Shown one piece after another: positions 41,001 to 49,205 of a stretch of DNA of 64,000 nt. Under the pieces are notes generated by a model that saw nothing but the letters and a program-made list of their open reading frames with translations, was not told where the DNA came from and did not search any database. Within the stretch, counting starts at the first letter, position 1, and every line of letters starts with the position of its first letter. Source of the DNA: Aquila chrysaetos chrysaetos (lineage: Eukaryota > Chordata > Aves > Accipitriformes > Accipitridae). The stretch is from contig NC_044027.1 of assembly GCF_900496995.4 (NCBI RefSeq), positions 10,564,743 to 10,628,742 of the forward strand, in the 5' to 3' direction. The translations under genes and the position numbers were made by a program.

Positions 41001-43067
41001 CTTTTCACCCAGCGAGGAGACCGGGCGGAAAGCGGAAAGGTGCTTAGTGAATCCAGTGGGCTCCAGTCTCTCCCAGGGAGGTGTCCCAGTACAGGTGCAG
41101 GTCCCCCCTACTAACTCTGCACCTCCAGAGCTGCAGCATGGCACAGGACATGTACCAGCCCAATCTCCATAATCCTATTTCACAGGAATCCTATTTTCCC
41201 CATGAAAACTCGTCTGCAGCCCCCGGCCCCCCGACCATGGGCTGAAACCCCCTGGCGTAACAGCTCGGTCCTTGCTAGGATGCAACCATCCAGCCTGGCC
41301 TTGCAAACACCTAATTTCTGGCCCAGCAGAGACAGATTCCTGCATAGCAAACCCAACCAGGCTTTTCCTTGTTATTCTTCAGGATTAAAACCACAGGGCT
41401 TGGACAGGGAGCCATCTCTGTACGGAGAACCAGGAAGTTAAATGGAGATTTGGGACGTGCTTTGGACCCGAACGTGCTGCGGTGAGCAGCCGCGCGCAGA
41501 CCCGAGCCGGTACAGCCTCATGGATCAGCCGCGTCGAGCTTTAACTATGCAACACGAAAACCCCACAGTGCGTTACAAGCTCTCCTTCAAAGCTCGAAAA
41601 CCTGCTGGCGTCGTGCTGAGCCGCATACCACGTAAGCATTCCTGCCAGCCGGCCCAGGACGGTGGGGCCTGGCAAGGTGGATGGGCTTTACCATACACCG
41701 CGATCGAGTCCACGTGCCGGTATCGCAGCAGCTGTACCATGCTGCTCCATCGGTGCCGGACCCGCAACAGCTTTTTCGCCCAAAGCCGTTGGGGAAAAAG
41801 GACGTCAGAGCCACTCCCGTGGCTTTATGGCAGAGATGGAGGAAAGATACGGCAGAGCCACTTCCAAAACCCCAGCACTCCCCGAGCCCTTGAGCTCCCC
41901 ACAAGGCGCACAAGGTCCAGCGTGAAGCCACGCTCCTCCGTGCCACCCGACTAGGTGCAGCTTCGCGGGGGGGTTGCTTAACCTGGCGGAGAGGAGGGTT
42001 TTTCAGCCTGGGGAGCTGAAACCGAAGCCGGAGCACGAAAGGGCTTGGAGGTCAAGTCCTGCCTCCTCGGGAGCTCCGGGGAGCGAAGCGCCCGCATCAC
42101 AAGTGACGCAAGGTGGCTCGGGGGGGGGGCACAGCACCCCGACAGAGGAGTGACCCCACTTACAGGGGTCAAGCAAGTCACCACAGGCACCAATTAGCAG
42201 CCCTGCCCCCCCGCCACCGCCCTCCCAGCCATCGCTTGGCACAAACCCGTGCCTGTACAGAAGCCGTAATCCCACGTTCAGCAATTCCCAGGCGGCACTG
42301 ACCAGACATCCTGCGCCGGGGGGCAGAGGCACTGCCGGGCAGTCGCCCCGGGACGGCCGGGCTCTCAATGACCACATTGTCACCCTTCCCCGTCCCATAG
42401 CGGTGGCGGGGGGACTGCTGTGTCCCGCCTGTGCTGCGGCAGGCCTGGGGCATCCCAGGGGTGCGGCCAGTCTTTCCCCCCCCCACCCCAGAGCCCTTGG
42501 GGAGGCTTCTCTAGGGATCCCCCAGCACTGCTAAGGGGGAGAAAGTTCATCTGCCGGCCCAGCCCCAGCAAACCCCATGTTGACAGTGGTTTCCCTGCGC
42601 AGGACCCGGCTTGCCAGCATCTCTCCGGAGCCCAGCTTCCCCCCTTTCCCTCCCCACAGCCCGGAGAAGCTCAGCGCATGAACAAGCTCCCCGGTCCCCG
42701 GAGCCAACACAAACACCCCCGGCACAACCCAGCCTTTCATTTGGGAGGCAGACAGGCACTTCGGGTGCCCCCCCGCCCCCGGCTGCGCCCAGCCAAGGGG
42801 ACAGGCAATAGCACAGGGAAACTGCAACGTGGTGGAAAGAAAAAACCCAAGAAGTTTAAACTCCGGGAAAGAGGGGAAGAGCTGGGGGGGGGGCTCCCGG
42901 GAACACGGGGAGGGGGCGGGGGTGGCGTGTGTCCCCCTCCCCGGACTGAAGAGAGGGATGGGGAGAGCCCGCCTGGGCTAAGGGGAGAGGGGGAAGCGCG
43001 CCGGGAGCTCACCCGCGATGTGCTGGCGGCGACCCTCGTCCAGGTGCGTGGAGACCACATCTCCCAT
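12694..43067 (-). CDS. NIBAN2: Niban-like protein 1 / NIBAN2 (FAM129B, MINERVA), complete
   Basis: Cytosolic and membrane-associated PH-domain protein that in mammals is an ERK-phosphorylated regulator of apoptosis, adhesion and invasion. Fourteen coding exons, transcription order: 43067-43013, 26666-26536, 23056-22928, 22809-22704, 21847-21680, 18015-17900, 17820-17716, 16657-16495, 16060-15873, 15672-15517, 14914-14798, 14340-14233, 14114-14003, 13568-12694 (stop TAG). All junctions are GT-AG and in phase. The product is 842 residues against 746 in human. It starts MGDVVSTHLDEGRRQHIA; the PH domain is at about 65-195 (KKWRNRF, YENKLAYER, FPLILWHPYARHYYF); the helical Niban core is at about 198-550; the tail is acidic and Ser/Pro-rich and ends GEGVQTEF like human. 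The extra length is almost all in the tail, where a repeat of about 20 residues (716-801) multiplies PASP motifs. NIBAN1 and NIBAN3 are less likely given near-identity to NIBAN2 and the STXBP1 neighbour. Confidence 0.97.
12820..13077 (-). repeat. NIBAN2: In-frame coding minisatellite in NIBAN2 tail (about 20-residue unit)
   Basis: Residues 716-801 are four imperfect copies of VxxAxPASPxPGAxVPSExx (VHRATPASPTPGAEVPS, VQRAAP..PASPVPGADVPS, VQHAAPASPKPRADVPS, VPHDTPASPAPGAETSS). Each carries PASP, a proline-directed kinase consensus (PxSP). The repeat accounts for most of the extra length over human. Confidence 0.88.
13569..14002 (-). other. NIBAN2: NIBAN2 intron 13
   Basis: Short intron that includes two tandem copies of a 39-bp unit at 13,755-13,831 (tacagcccc..cagca/ggca...gggatcacccc) plus a degenerate third. 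No gene. Confidence 0.7.
14003..14114 (-). CDS. NIBAN2: NIBAN2 coding exon 13
   Basis: 112 bp, residues 515-551: ELAKFQELIFEDFASFILVE then NTYEEVVLQSVMKDIMQ. Exits in phase 1. Confidence 0.96.
14233..14340 (-). CDS. NIBAN2: NIBAN2 coding exon 12
   Basis: 108 bp, residues 479-514: KYDYDSSTVRKKFFREALLQ then ITIPFLLKKLAPTCKG. The donor is in a run of five G; GTAAGA at 14,232 keeps the frame and gives Gly where human has Ser. Confidence 0.94.
14341..15516 (-). other. NIBAN2: NIBAN2 introns 10 and 11
   Basis: Introns of about 0.46 kb (14,341-14,797) and 0.6 kb (14,915-15,516) flanking exon 11 at 14,798-14,914. Nothing recognisable inside them. Confidence 0.75.
14798..14914 (-). CDS. NIBAN2: NIBAN2 coding exon 11
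   Basis: 117 bp, residues 440-478: QMDDAVYTFETLLHQELGK then LQGKDDLCKSIQRILERVLK. Phase 0 on both sides. Confidence 0.96.
15517..15672 (-). CDS. NIBAN2: NIBAN2 coding exon 10
   Basis: 156 bp, residues 388-439: YMEKLSHLAFHPVKMQSCYE...LQQRFDVSSTSVFKQRAQIH and MRQ. Phase 0 on both sides. Confidence 0.96.
15873..16060 (-). CDS. NIBAN2: NIBAN2 coding exon 9
   Basis: 188 bp, residues 325-387: AFVLPKAEICVRNHVQPYIS...EVREVFFKEVTDMNMN...LEKLVE. Strongly conserved. Confidence 0.96.
16061..17715 (-). other. NIBAN2: NIBAN2 introns 7 and 8
   Basis: Introns at 16,061-16,494 and 16,658-17,715 flanking exon 8. The second has a moderately AT-rich patch at 17,190-17,380. No gene or known repeat recognised. 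Confidence 0.7.
16495..16657 (-). CDS. NIBAN2: NIBAN2 coding exon 8
   Basis: 163 bp, residues 271-324: ISDAVYRMVYEQTKAQYD...IRTDMDQIITSKEHLASKIR. The middle stretch (AATAKCEQERPQ) is the least conserved part of the helical core. Confidence 0.96.
17716..17820 (-). CDS. NIBAN2: NIBAN2 coding exon 7
   Basis: 105 bp, residues 236-270: VLSNLVMEELLPEL...GPRLKGKAQERQRTWIQ. Phase 0 on both sides. Confidence 0.96.
17900..18015 (-). CDS. NIBAN2: NIBAN2 coding exon 6
   Basis: 116 bp, residues 197-235: ISEDSKVEAPAFTDAVRMYR then QSKEQYGTWDMLCGNETQ. Enters in phase 1 and exits in phase 0. Confidence 0.96.
18311..18480. repeat. NIBAN2: 90-bp tandem duplication in NIBAN2 intron 5
   Basis: Two copies in direct order, with matching blocks starting at 18,321 and 18,411: ggctYggcagKctgggg followed by ctcagtgacccccga and gcacgggg. 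The first copy carries the perfect inverted repeat at 18,368-18,396; the second has a shorter version of the same spot. Confidence 0.8.
18368..18396. repeat. Perfect 13-bp inverted repeat, 3-nt loop
   Basis: CCCTTTAGGGCTC, then GGT, then GAGCCCTAAAGGG: an exact palindrome with a three-base spacer that can form a hairpin or cruciform. It sits within the first copy of the 90-bp duplication. Confidence 0.92.
21680..21847 (-). CDS. NIBAN2: NIBAN2 coding exon 5, end of PH domain
   Basis: 168 bp, residues 141-196: VTPKSGQSPILKC then FPLILWHPYARHYYFCVMTG then KEQEKWRAVFQDCVRHCNN. Contains the characteristic PH C-terminal helix with its tryptophan (KWRAVF). Confidence 0.96.
22083..22103. repeat. Poly(A) tract, 21 A on + strand
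   Basis: Run of 21 A in NIBAN2 intron 4 (a T-run in the transcribed direction). No retroelement body is recognised upstream. Confidence 0.9.
22509..22637. repeat. 43-bp minisatellite, three units
   Basis: Units sharing CCCMRAAACCACCCCTTC, then a YYMWAAGRTSC-type stretch and GGGATGC, at about 22,509, 22,551 and 22,594. Diverged copies within NIBAN2 intron 4. Confidence 0.75.
22704..22809 (-). CDS. NIBAN2: NIBAN2 coding exon 4
   Basis: 106 bp, residues 106-140: AYERDLSPRVLVNSAGYKIL then TSVDQYLELVNNSLP. Exits in phase 1. Confidence 0.96.
22928..23056 (-). CDS. NIBAN2: NIBAN2 coding exon 3, start of PH domain
   Basis: 129 bp, residues 63-105: VPLEDHVIYSGNLFQY...KKWRNRFCVVPHNYGLVL. Phase 0 on both sides. 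Confidence 0.96.
23057..26535 (-). other. NIBAN2: NIBAN2 intron 2
   Basis: 3.5-kb intron. Contains the CR1-like fragment near 23,460 and an AATA-rich patch at 25,077-25,113. No coding sequence recognised. Confidence 0.75.
23455..23525 (+). mobile_element. CR1-like LINE 3'-end fragment
   Basis: The string ggttggagcag, then ctcttcccaacctcaacta, then ctgtgattt resembles the conserved CR1 3' end (GGTTGGACTAG...CTTCCAACC..AACTATTCTGTGATT). It is diverged, short and without the terminal octamer repeats. CR1 is the dominant LINE in birds and other sauropsids. Confidence 0.5.
26536..26666 (-). CDS. NIBAN2: NIBAN2 coding exon 2
   Basis: 131 bp, residues 19-62: EKTGKVLGEF...YGVALFNSVRYEIEG...QAQLLHRK. 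Enters in phase 1 and exits in phase 0. Donor GTAAGA. Confidence 0.96.
31495..31745. repeat. CA-rich imperfect repeat (CACACAYGCACA type)
   Basis: About 250 bp of CACA and CATGCACA variants, including near-exact repeats of cacacacccaggcacaaac at about 31,500 and 31,520. Confidence 0.88.
32057..32085. repeat. Poly(A) tract, 29 A
   Basis: Uninterrupted A29 on the + strand in NIBAN2 intron 1, next to GGACAAAAAAG. It could be a retrotransposed tail, but no source sequence is recognisable upstream. Confidence 0.93.
33263..33354. repeat. 23-bp minisatellite, four units
   Basis: Four consecutive 23-bp units of the type GGGTGCACAGCACGCCAGGG plus ACG, at 33,263, 33,286, 33,309 and 33,332. The units differ at a few positions and have no indels. 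Confidence 0.9.
36827..36886. repeat. 17-bp minisatellite, 3.5 units
   Basis: AAGGCAGGGATGTTCCC repeated at 36,827, 36,844 and 36,861 (third copy aatgtgg...), then a partial copy. Confidence 0.9.
43013..43067 (-). CDS. NIBAN2: NIBAN2 coding exon 1
   Basis: 55 bp encoding MGDVVSTHLDEGRRQHIA plus one base, then donor GTGAGC. The ATG context gctcgccATGg is good, and the exon lies in a CpG island. Human begins MGDVLSTHLDDARRQHIA. Confidence 0.95.
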
Positions 43068-43104
43068 GGCGAGCGGAGCCGGGCCGGGGCGGGCGGCGGC
43101 GGCG

Positions 43105-43167
43105 GGAGGAGGAGGAGGAGGAGCAGGAGGAGAAGAAGGAGGAGGAGGAGGAGGAGGAGGAGGAAGG
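43105..43167. repeat. (GGA)n / (TCC)n trinucleotide repeat
   Basis: About 63 bp of GGA with a few GCA and GAA interruptions, 40-100 bp upstream of the NIBAN2 ATG. It is a purine:pyrimidine mirror tract able to form triplex DNA. Confidence 0.9.
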
Positions 43168-43280
43168 CAGAGCCCGGGGCGGTCAGGCAGCGCGGCGCCC
43201 CATGGCAGCCCCAGCCCCGCCGGCCTCCCCGGCCACTCCCCCCGCGCCGCCCCCCGCCAGCCGCGCCAGCGCCCCGGGGA

Positions 43281-43322
43281 GCGTGTGTGTGTCTGTGTGT
43301 CTGTGTGTGCGTCTGTGTGTGT
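43281..43322. repeat. (GT)n microsatellite
   Basis: Interrupted TG dinucleotides (tgtgtgtgtctgtgtgtct...) in the NIBAN2 CpG island, about 215-255 bp upstream of the ATG. Confidence 0.9.
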
Positions 43323-46300
43323 CCCTCCTCCTTGTAATTAGCCGCTCTAATTTGCTCGCTGGGGGATGGGGCAGGCTCAAAGAGAAGGGTTGTGCCGCCC
43401 CATCGGGCTGCCCCCCGCCCCGGGGTGCGCTGGGAAGCACCTCCGCCCGCTGTTCATCCCCGCACGGCATCGCCGTGCCCCCCACCGCACACGCTGCGGG
43501 GACCCCCGGCAGCTCCCGCGGCCGCCGGCGCCAGGCAAACCAGCTCTGTCTTGGCACCGGCCTCCTCCGCTCCTGCCGTTGCTTCACGGGGCCGTTGCAA
43601 CACCCGCTCCTCCCTTTCTACCTGCGGGCTCACGCCAGCTCCTCCGCAGCCTCAGCCCTCGGCTCCTCTCGACGCCAAGGCGGAGGGCGGCCGGGGGAGC
43701 CGGCCGGGCAGCGGCACGGAGCGGGAGGCGGGCGAGGGGACCCTCTCCCTTCCCCACCGTCCGGGCAGCTCTCATGGTGCGGGAGAACGGGATGGAAAAA
43801 CTCAAGTTGCCTTAAAACGTTCTCCAGCCACAGGGTTTGGACCAAGAGCTGTTTGGCCCCGCTCTCCCGGGGTGGGGGAAACCAGGAGGGGGCTGGCATC
43901 TCCCAGATCAACCACCGTCACTGGGGAGCTGGAGGACACGCTCCGAGTGGGATACTGGAACCAGAAGCGCTCCACCAGTCCAGCAAAATCCCCTCGCACA
44001 CGCTCCGCCGGGCCTGAAAATTGCCTGGCCGGATCCAAGGGGTGCTGCTGGGCGGTGGGCGAGCTCCCAGGCCCGGAGCTGCTCACCCAGGGAGGGAAGC
44101 AGCCGGGGCTGGGGAGCTGGAGGAAGCCGTGGAAAAGCTCCTCCTTCCTCTGCTGTAGCTGCAGCTCCTCTGTCGAGAGCAACAGGCGGAAACAGCCCTC
44201 GCAGGATCCTCCGCACGCTGCCTGGGCAGGATCCGGCCGGAGGAAAAGCCTTGACTGCATCGTTCCCAGACCCCTGGGCACAGCGAGCAGCCGGGGTGTG
44301 ACCAAGGGAGGAAGAGGAGGAGGAGGAAGGGGGAGGACGTGGCGGTGTGGCCAGAAAGTTCAGGCTGTTCCCAGCTGCAGGGCGGCTCCGGGGAGTCGCT
44401 GCCGAGGTGGATCCATGCCTTGGGATCGCTCCGGTCCCCGGATGCTTCCAGGCCACTGGGAGCCTGGGCTGGGCTGGGCAAAGCTCGGCTCAACCGCGGC
44501 CAGGTTGCTTGGCTAGGTCCAGGCCAGCCGGCGTGGAAAGGACTCTGAGGTTGTGCCATGAGTCTTTTCCCGGGCTGGACTGTTTACCCGGCGGCGGGAG
44601 GGAGGAGTGGATGGAGGTGGCCAGCCGTGGAGCAAGGCATCCTGTTTATCCTGCCTTAAATAGCTCTTCTCGGCCAGCCGCAGGCTGCTGGGCTGGGGAG
44701 GGGGACGAGAGGCTGCTCGCACCTCTCCCTGCCAGTTGCCACTGGCCCTGCCCTGAAATGGTGCCCAACACCTGCCTGGCACACCCGTGGGGGGACACAC
44801 ACAGGAATGATGACCACGGGCTTCTTCCCCCCCTGCCGAGCCAGGATGCTGCCACCCTGGGGCCAAGCATCCTCCTGAGGGGGAGGGATGCGGGTGCTCC
44901 CATGCCAGGCCGGGCTCTCCTAAAGCCAAACACTCAGCACGAGGCCAAAGAACATCAGGACTTCAAATGGCATCCAGATGCCACCATGCATCTGCCCCAG
45001 CACCCGCGGGAGCGAGGGTGGCTGGGGCTGGGCTGCAGCTGGGGGCTGCTGGGGCTGGGGTATCCCCTGGCCTGGGCTCACCCCCCGAGGATGCCCACCA
45101 CACATCAGCCCTTTCCATCTTGACACATTCCTTACCCCTGCAAGTCATTTCAAAGGGAAAATCGTTTCAAAGCTGAAATATTTACCTTTTTCTCTTTGCA
45201 ATGCCCTGTAAGAAGGCTTTACCCTTAGCAGCGGGCTTGTTTGCAGTTTGCCTGGCCAAAACGCTGTTGAAATCAAGGGGTTCTCGTGGGAAATTTAGCT
45301 ACAGCAAAATCTCATTTCCAATAGAAAATTGTTCCACTGGAGGCTTTTAAACACTTTCCCCAGTGCTGATCCCCGAGGAGTCTGGCTCTGAATTCATTTG
45401 AAAGTCTGCCTTAGTGGGGTGATGGTATGTAAAAGGTGGGGAAAATGCATCCACCTCCCTCAAATTGAAAAAAAAATGTGAATATCTACCCATGGTAATA
45501 ACTCCATTTAATAATGAAACCAAGCTGCATTCCTTCAGAAGCAACAATGTATGGAATATGATTTAGGCAGTGCACACAGAGTCCTGCTAAATAGACCAAG
45601 TAAGCGGTATAAAACCCTTCTTTTTGAAAAGTCAGTCCACGTAAGCACTGGAGCACTACATACTGAGCCATTACCTGTCTCTTTTGCCCACTGACGTATT
45701 TCTTAAATAAATAAATAAAAAACCCCAACCTCATTAAAAGGCAAAAAATAGAGACCATTGATATTGTTGATTTGCAAACAGGAAGGTTATATTTGTGGCC
45801 TGCAGAAATAGCATGTCAACAGAGACTGGAGTCCGTAATGCAGACACAGAGGCTGTTTCTGGGGCTTGAAAAACCACCTGAAGATGAGCACGACATCCCG
45901 GCATCGTTAGTCAGCGCTGTGCGGTGACACAGCGCAGAGCTTTTGCCACACGCTGGCTGGTGGCAGAGACAGGCTCAGCTGCTAAAGCTTGGGAGAGGGA
46001 AAGTAAAGGAGTTATCTGAAGGGTTTTGTAGTGAGAGGAGGCATTTGGAAGCTCAGAGCTCAGCAGTGGCATCACATTGAGCACTTCTCCATGTATTCCC
46101 ACATGGCCACGTGCAGAGCAGATTGTCCCCGACGTGGTCCTGGTCAGGGTTTCCTCCATCCCCGCTGCCCCGCTGGGTGTCCAAGGAGGATGGGGACCAG
46201 GATGGGAATGTGGATGGTTTGTCCTTCCCCTCCTCCTGCCAGTTTCTGGCAGCAGCACAGGGCAAGGACTGCAGACACAGCCCCCCACTGCTTTCCTGCC

Positions 46301-48593
46301 TCCCCTCCTGGCCCCGTCCTCCCTGAGCTATCTTTAAATTCAGCGCACTCTGCACTGCCTGTGTGCAAGGGAGGCTCATTCCTTTGGCACAGAGATGGGC
46401 AGCAGCGCCGGCTCAAGCATCGCCCCGCTCTCCTTCCCCACATCCCTCTGCAAAGGCACCTGCTCCGGGTGACACCGCTGCCGAGGCTGGAGCTGAGCCC
46501 CGCAGGGTTCAGGAGCCCTCGGCAGCCCTGAGCAGGGGGAAGCCAAGCGCAGCAGCTCCTGCACTGCAGGTGATGCTCAAATGGGTTTATTAAGCCTGGC
46601 CCAGTGTCTGCCCCACGTGCTGGGGCTGCAAGTGGACCCAGCACAGACATCCCTCCCGTTAGAGACTGTGCAGATACGGAGTTTTAAAAAATTACACCGT
46701 GATAAAGTCTAATCATCCCAGCTAATTACATCTCACTAAACAGATGGAAATAATGCTTATCTGCCTGGAGCTGGCTGAATAATCCTAGCTTCGAAATGAA
46801 GGATTTCCCTCTGAATACAGCCTAGGAGAATAAACACTCTTGCGGTTTCAAGCAGTTGCCTGGGACCACGGCGATGGCAGCAGCAGCTATCTGAGATAGT
46901 CCCCGAATTGGCAAAGCCCTCAAAGCATGTCTGAAGCCTGAGGCTGGTGCAGAAGTCCACCATGATGAGCAAAGTACTCCAGACCTCTCCTTCACCCTCC
47001 CAGGGACCCAGCACATCTCCTGAATGGTCCTGACTCCCCGATCCATATCCATGAGGGAGTATTTAAATTAAAAAAAGTTGATTACTTGGGATATTTTTAT
47101 GCTCACAGCAGTCAAACCAAGCCTGCCAGGGTCTGTGTGCTCCGCTCCCTGCCCCTCCTGCCCCTTCAGCTGGTCCCCCTGGATTCGGTACCCACGGGGA
47201 GGATCACCCCCGCCTTGCTCCCCTTGGATTTTCCATGCAGTCATTACTACCGTGTAAAATCTGACCTCTCAGCAGCAAAGGTTTTTGCTGCACCTGCAGA
47301 GCGCCCAGAACAGCCTGTTCCCCATCACTTGCTGCCTCCAGGACCTGCTGAATTCCTGCAACCGCTAAATGCAAGAGTATATTGCAGGATCAAGCTTTCA
47401 GCCCAGTAAGTATTTATTTCCCTTTCTGTGATATAAGGAGCAATCAGCGGAGTTTACCTTTCACCCTCTTTGACCCTGGGACGAGGATCTGTTTCCACCT
47501 TGGCCAGATCACCGGGAAACCTGATCGCTTTGGGGGAAGAGCCTGGGGGTGCTTGCAGGCAGGAGGTGCAGCCCGGGGCGGGGGCGTGTTCAGGGTGGCC
47601 CTTACAAATAGAGCTGCATGCATTTCTCTGGTGGCCCTGGCAGCCAGCGCAGCCGGGCTCAGGTCCCCATCCGTGGGGGGACGGCCACATGCAAACACAC
47701 CCAGGGTCACCTCTAAGGCCTCAGAGGTGAATAAGGCATGTCCTTGCTAAGGGACTCTGCTGCGGTGTGGGGTCTGAGCAAGCCAAGGTTGGGCAGGAGG
47801 GAAAAGCTCCCGGCAAACAAGGGTGTGAACACGTCCTCCTGCTCGCAGGCTGGGGGCTGCTCACCTTCATGGGAACTCGTCTTGGCGCAATTAACAGCTG
47901 TATAATTGCAGCAGTAAAACTTCCTTCTGCTGACAAAGCCGAGGGCAGCTCCGCCCGGCCCCACGGAGCAGCAGTGCCGTGCCCGTGGCTCCGAGGACGA
48001 GCCCCGTGGGTAGCTGCACCCTCGGTCCCACTGACTCCAGCGGGATATGGTGTGCCGGAGCAACACTCCGAGATAACAAGGTGATTAAGCAGTGCTGAAT
48101 CAGGCCTGCCGCCACCCCGGCTTTTGCTGAATCAGGGCTGGAGCCGGGGCAGGATCAATAACCTCCAGCTCCAGCCTGGGCACAGAGCCTCTGCGCAGAG
48201 GGATGGAGAGGTCCAGCTCCAAGCCTGGCCTCGGCCGGGGAGCCACCCGGGACCCTGCAAAAACCCACAAGCCAGTCCCACGGGGCTGTGGCAGGCAGCA
48301 CAGGGGTCGGGGTGTGCCCCGGAGGGTCACCCCCACCCACGCACCCCCGTGGGTGAGCACCCAGCCCGCCGGCGAGCGTCCCGCTGCAGGGAGGGGACCG
48401 GCAGGGCCGGGGGAGAGCGGCCCCCCGGGGCTTGCAGAGGGCACGGGTGGAGGAGGGTGGCTCATGTGGACCACCATTCCCCTCTGCTGGTCGGGACTGG
48501 GATAACTGGTCGCCGCCAGCCAGGCCTTGGCGGGGAGCCTGGGCCGGGCCGGGTGCAGCCTGCGGAGGGTGCGACAGCCCGGCTGCCCCGGCA

Positions 48594-48865
48594 CGGGCAT
48601 GGCATGGCATGGCATGGCGTGTGGGAGCGGGCACCGGCATGGCATGGGCACTGGCACCAGCATGGGCATGGGCACCGGCATGGCACGGGCACTGGCATGG
48701 AATGGGCACTGGCATGGAATGGGCACCAGCATGGCATGGGCACCAGCATGGCATGGGCACTGGCATGGAATGGGCACCAGCATGGCATGGGCACCAGCAC
48801 AGGCATGGGCACCGGCATGGCATGGGATGTGGGAACGGGCACCAGCACGGGCGTGATCACCGGCA
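48594..48865. repeat. Hexamer-based minisatellite, block 1 (GGCATG/GGCACC)
   Basis: About 270 bp built from the hexamers GGCATG, GGCACC and GGCACT with AATGGGC spacers, giving repeated gggcaccagcatggcatg phrases. Confidence 0.9.
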
Positions 48866-48937
48866 TGGCATCAACATAGCAGACAATCTGCCTCAGACAG
48901 TGGCACCAAGGTGGGCAGGGGGTGTGGGAACAGACAG

Positions 48938-49205
48938 TGGCACTGGCATGGGCATAGGCATGGGCATGGGCACCAGTACTAGCATGGGCATAGGGTACTG
49001 GCACCAGCATGGCCACTGGGATGAGCACAGGGTATGGGCATGGGCACCAGCATGGCATGGGACGTGGGAACGGGCACCAGCATGGGCATAGGGCATGTTT
49101 GTAGGTACAAGGCGGGGGCACAGAATACAGGCATGGGGCATGGGGATGGGAATGGGGCATGGGCACTGGCAAGAGCATGGGGCACAGCATGGGCACGGGC
49201 AGTGC
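48938..49205. repeat. Hexamer-based minisatellite, block 2
   Basis: Same GGCATG/GGCACC vocabulary as block 1, separated from it by about 70 bp of partly unique sequence. More diverged, with TAGGGCATGTTTGTAGGTAC interruptions. Confidence 0.85.

Larger units (their letters stand above)
26667..43012 (-). other. NIBAN2: NIBAN2 intron 1
   Basis: 16.3-kb intron. I see no exon of another gene on either strand. It holds several small tandem repeats (31.5, 33.3 and 36.8 kb), an A29 tract at 32,057, and AT-richer patches at 28,230-28,410 and 39,525-39,560 that may be regulatory. Open frames here are short or low-complexity. Confidence 0.7.
42880..43760 (-). promoter_or_regulatory. NIBAN2: CpG-island promoter of NIBAN2
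   Basis: CpG-dense, TATA-less region around coding exon 1. Just upstream of the ATG, inside the likely 5' UTR or core promoter, it contains a GGA/TCC trinucleotide tract and a GT tract. The TSS cannot be fixed from sequence. Confidence 0.75.

Noticed and set aside
43202-44516. Plus-strand open frames of 271 and 374 codons upstream of NIBAN2
   Set aside because: They lie in the CpG island and flanking GC-rich DNA, where stops are rare. The translation is low-complexity and overlaps the NIBAN2 promoter antisense.
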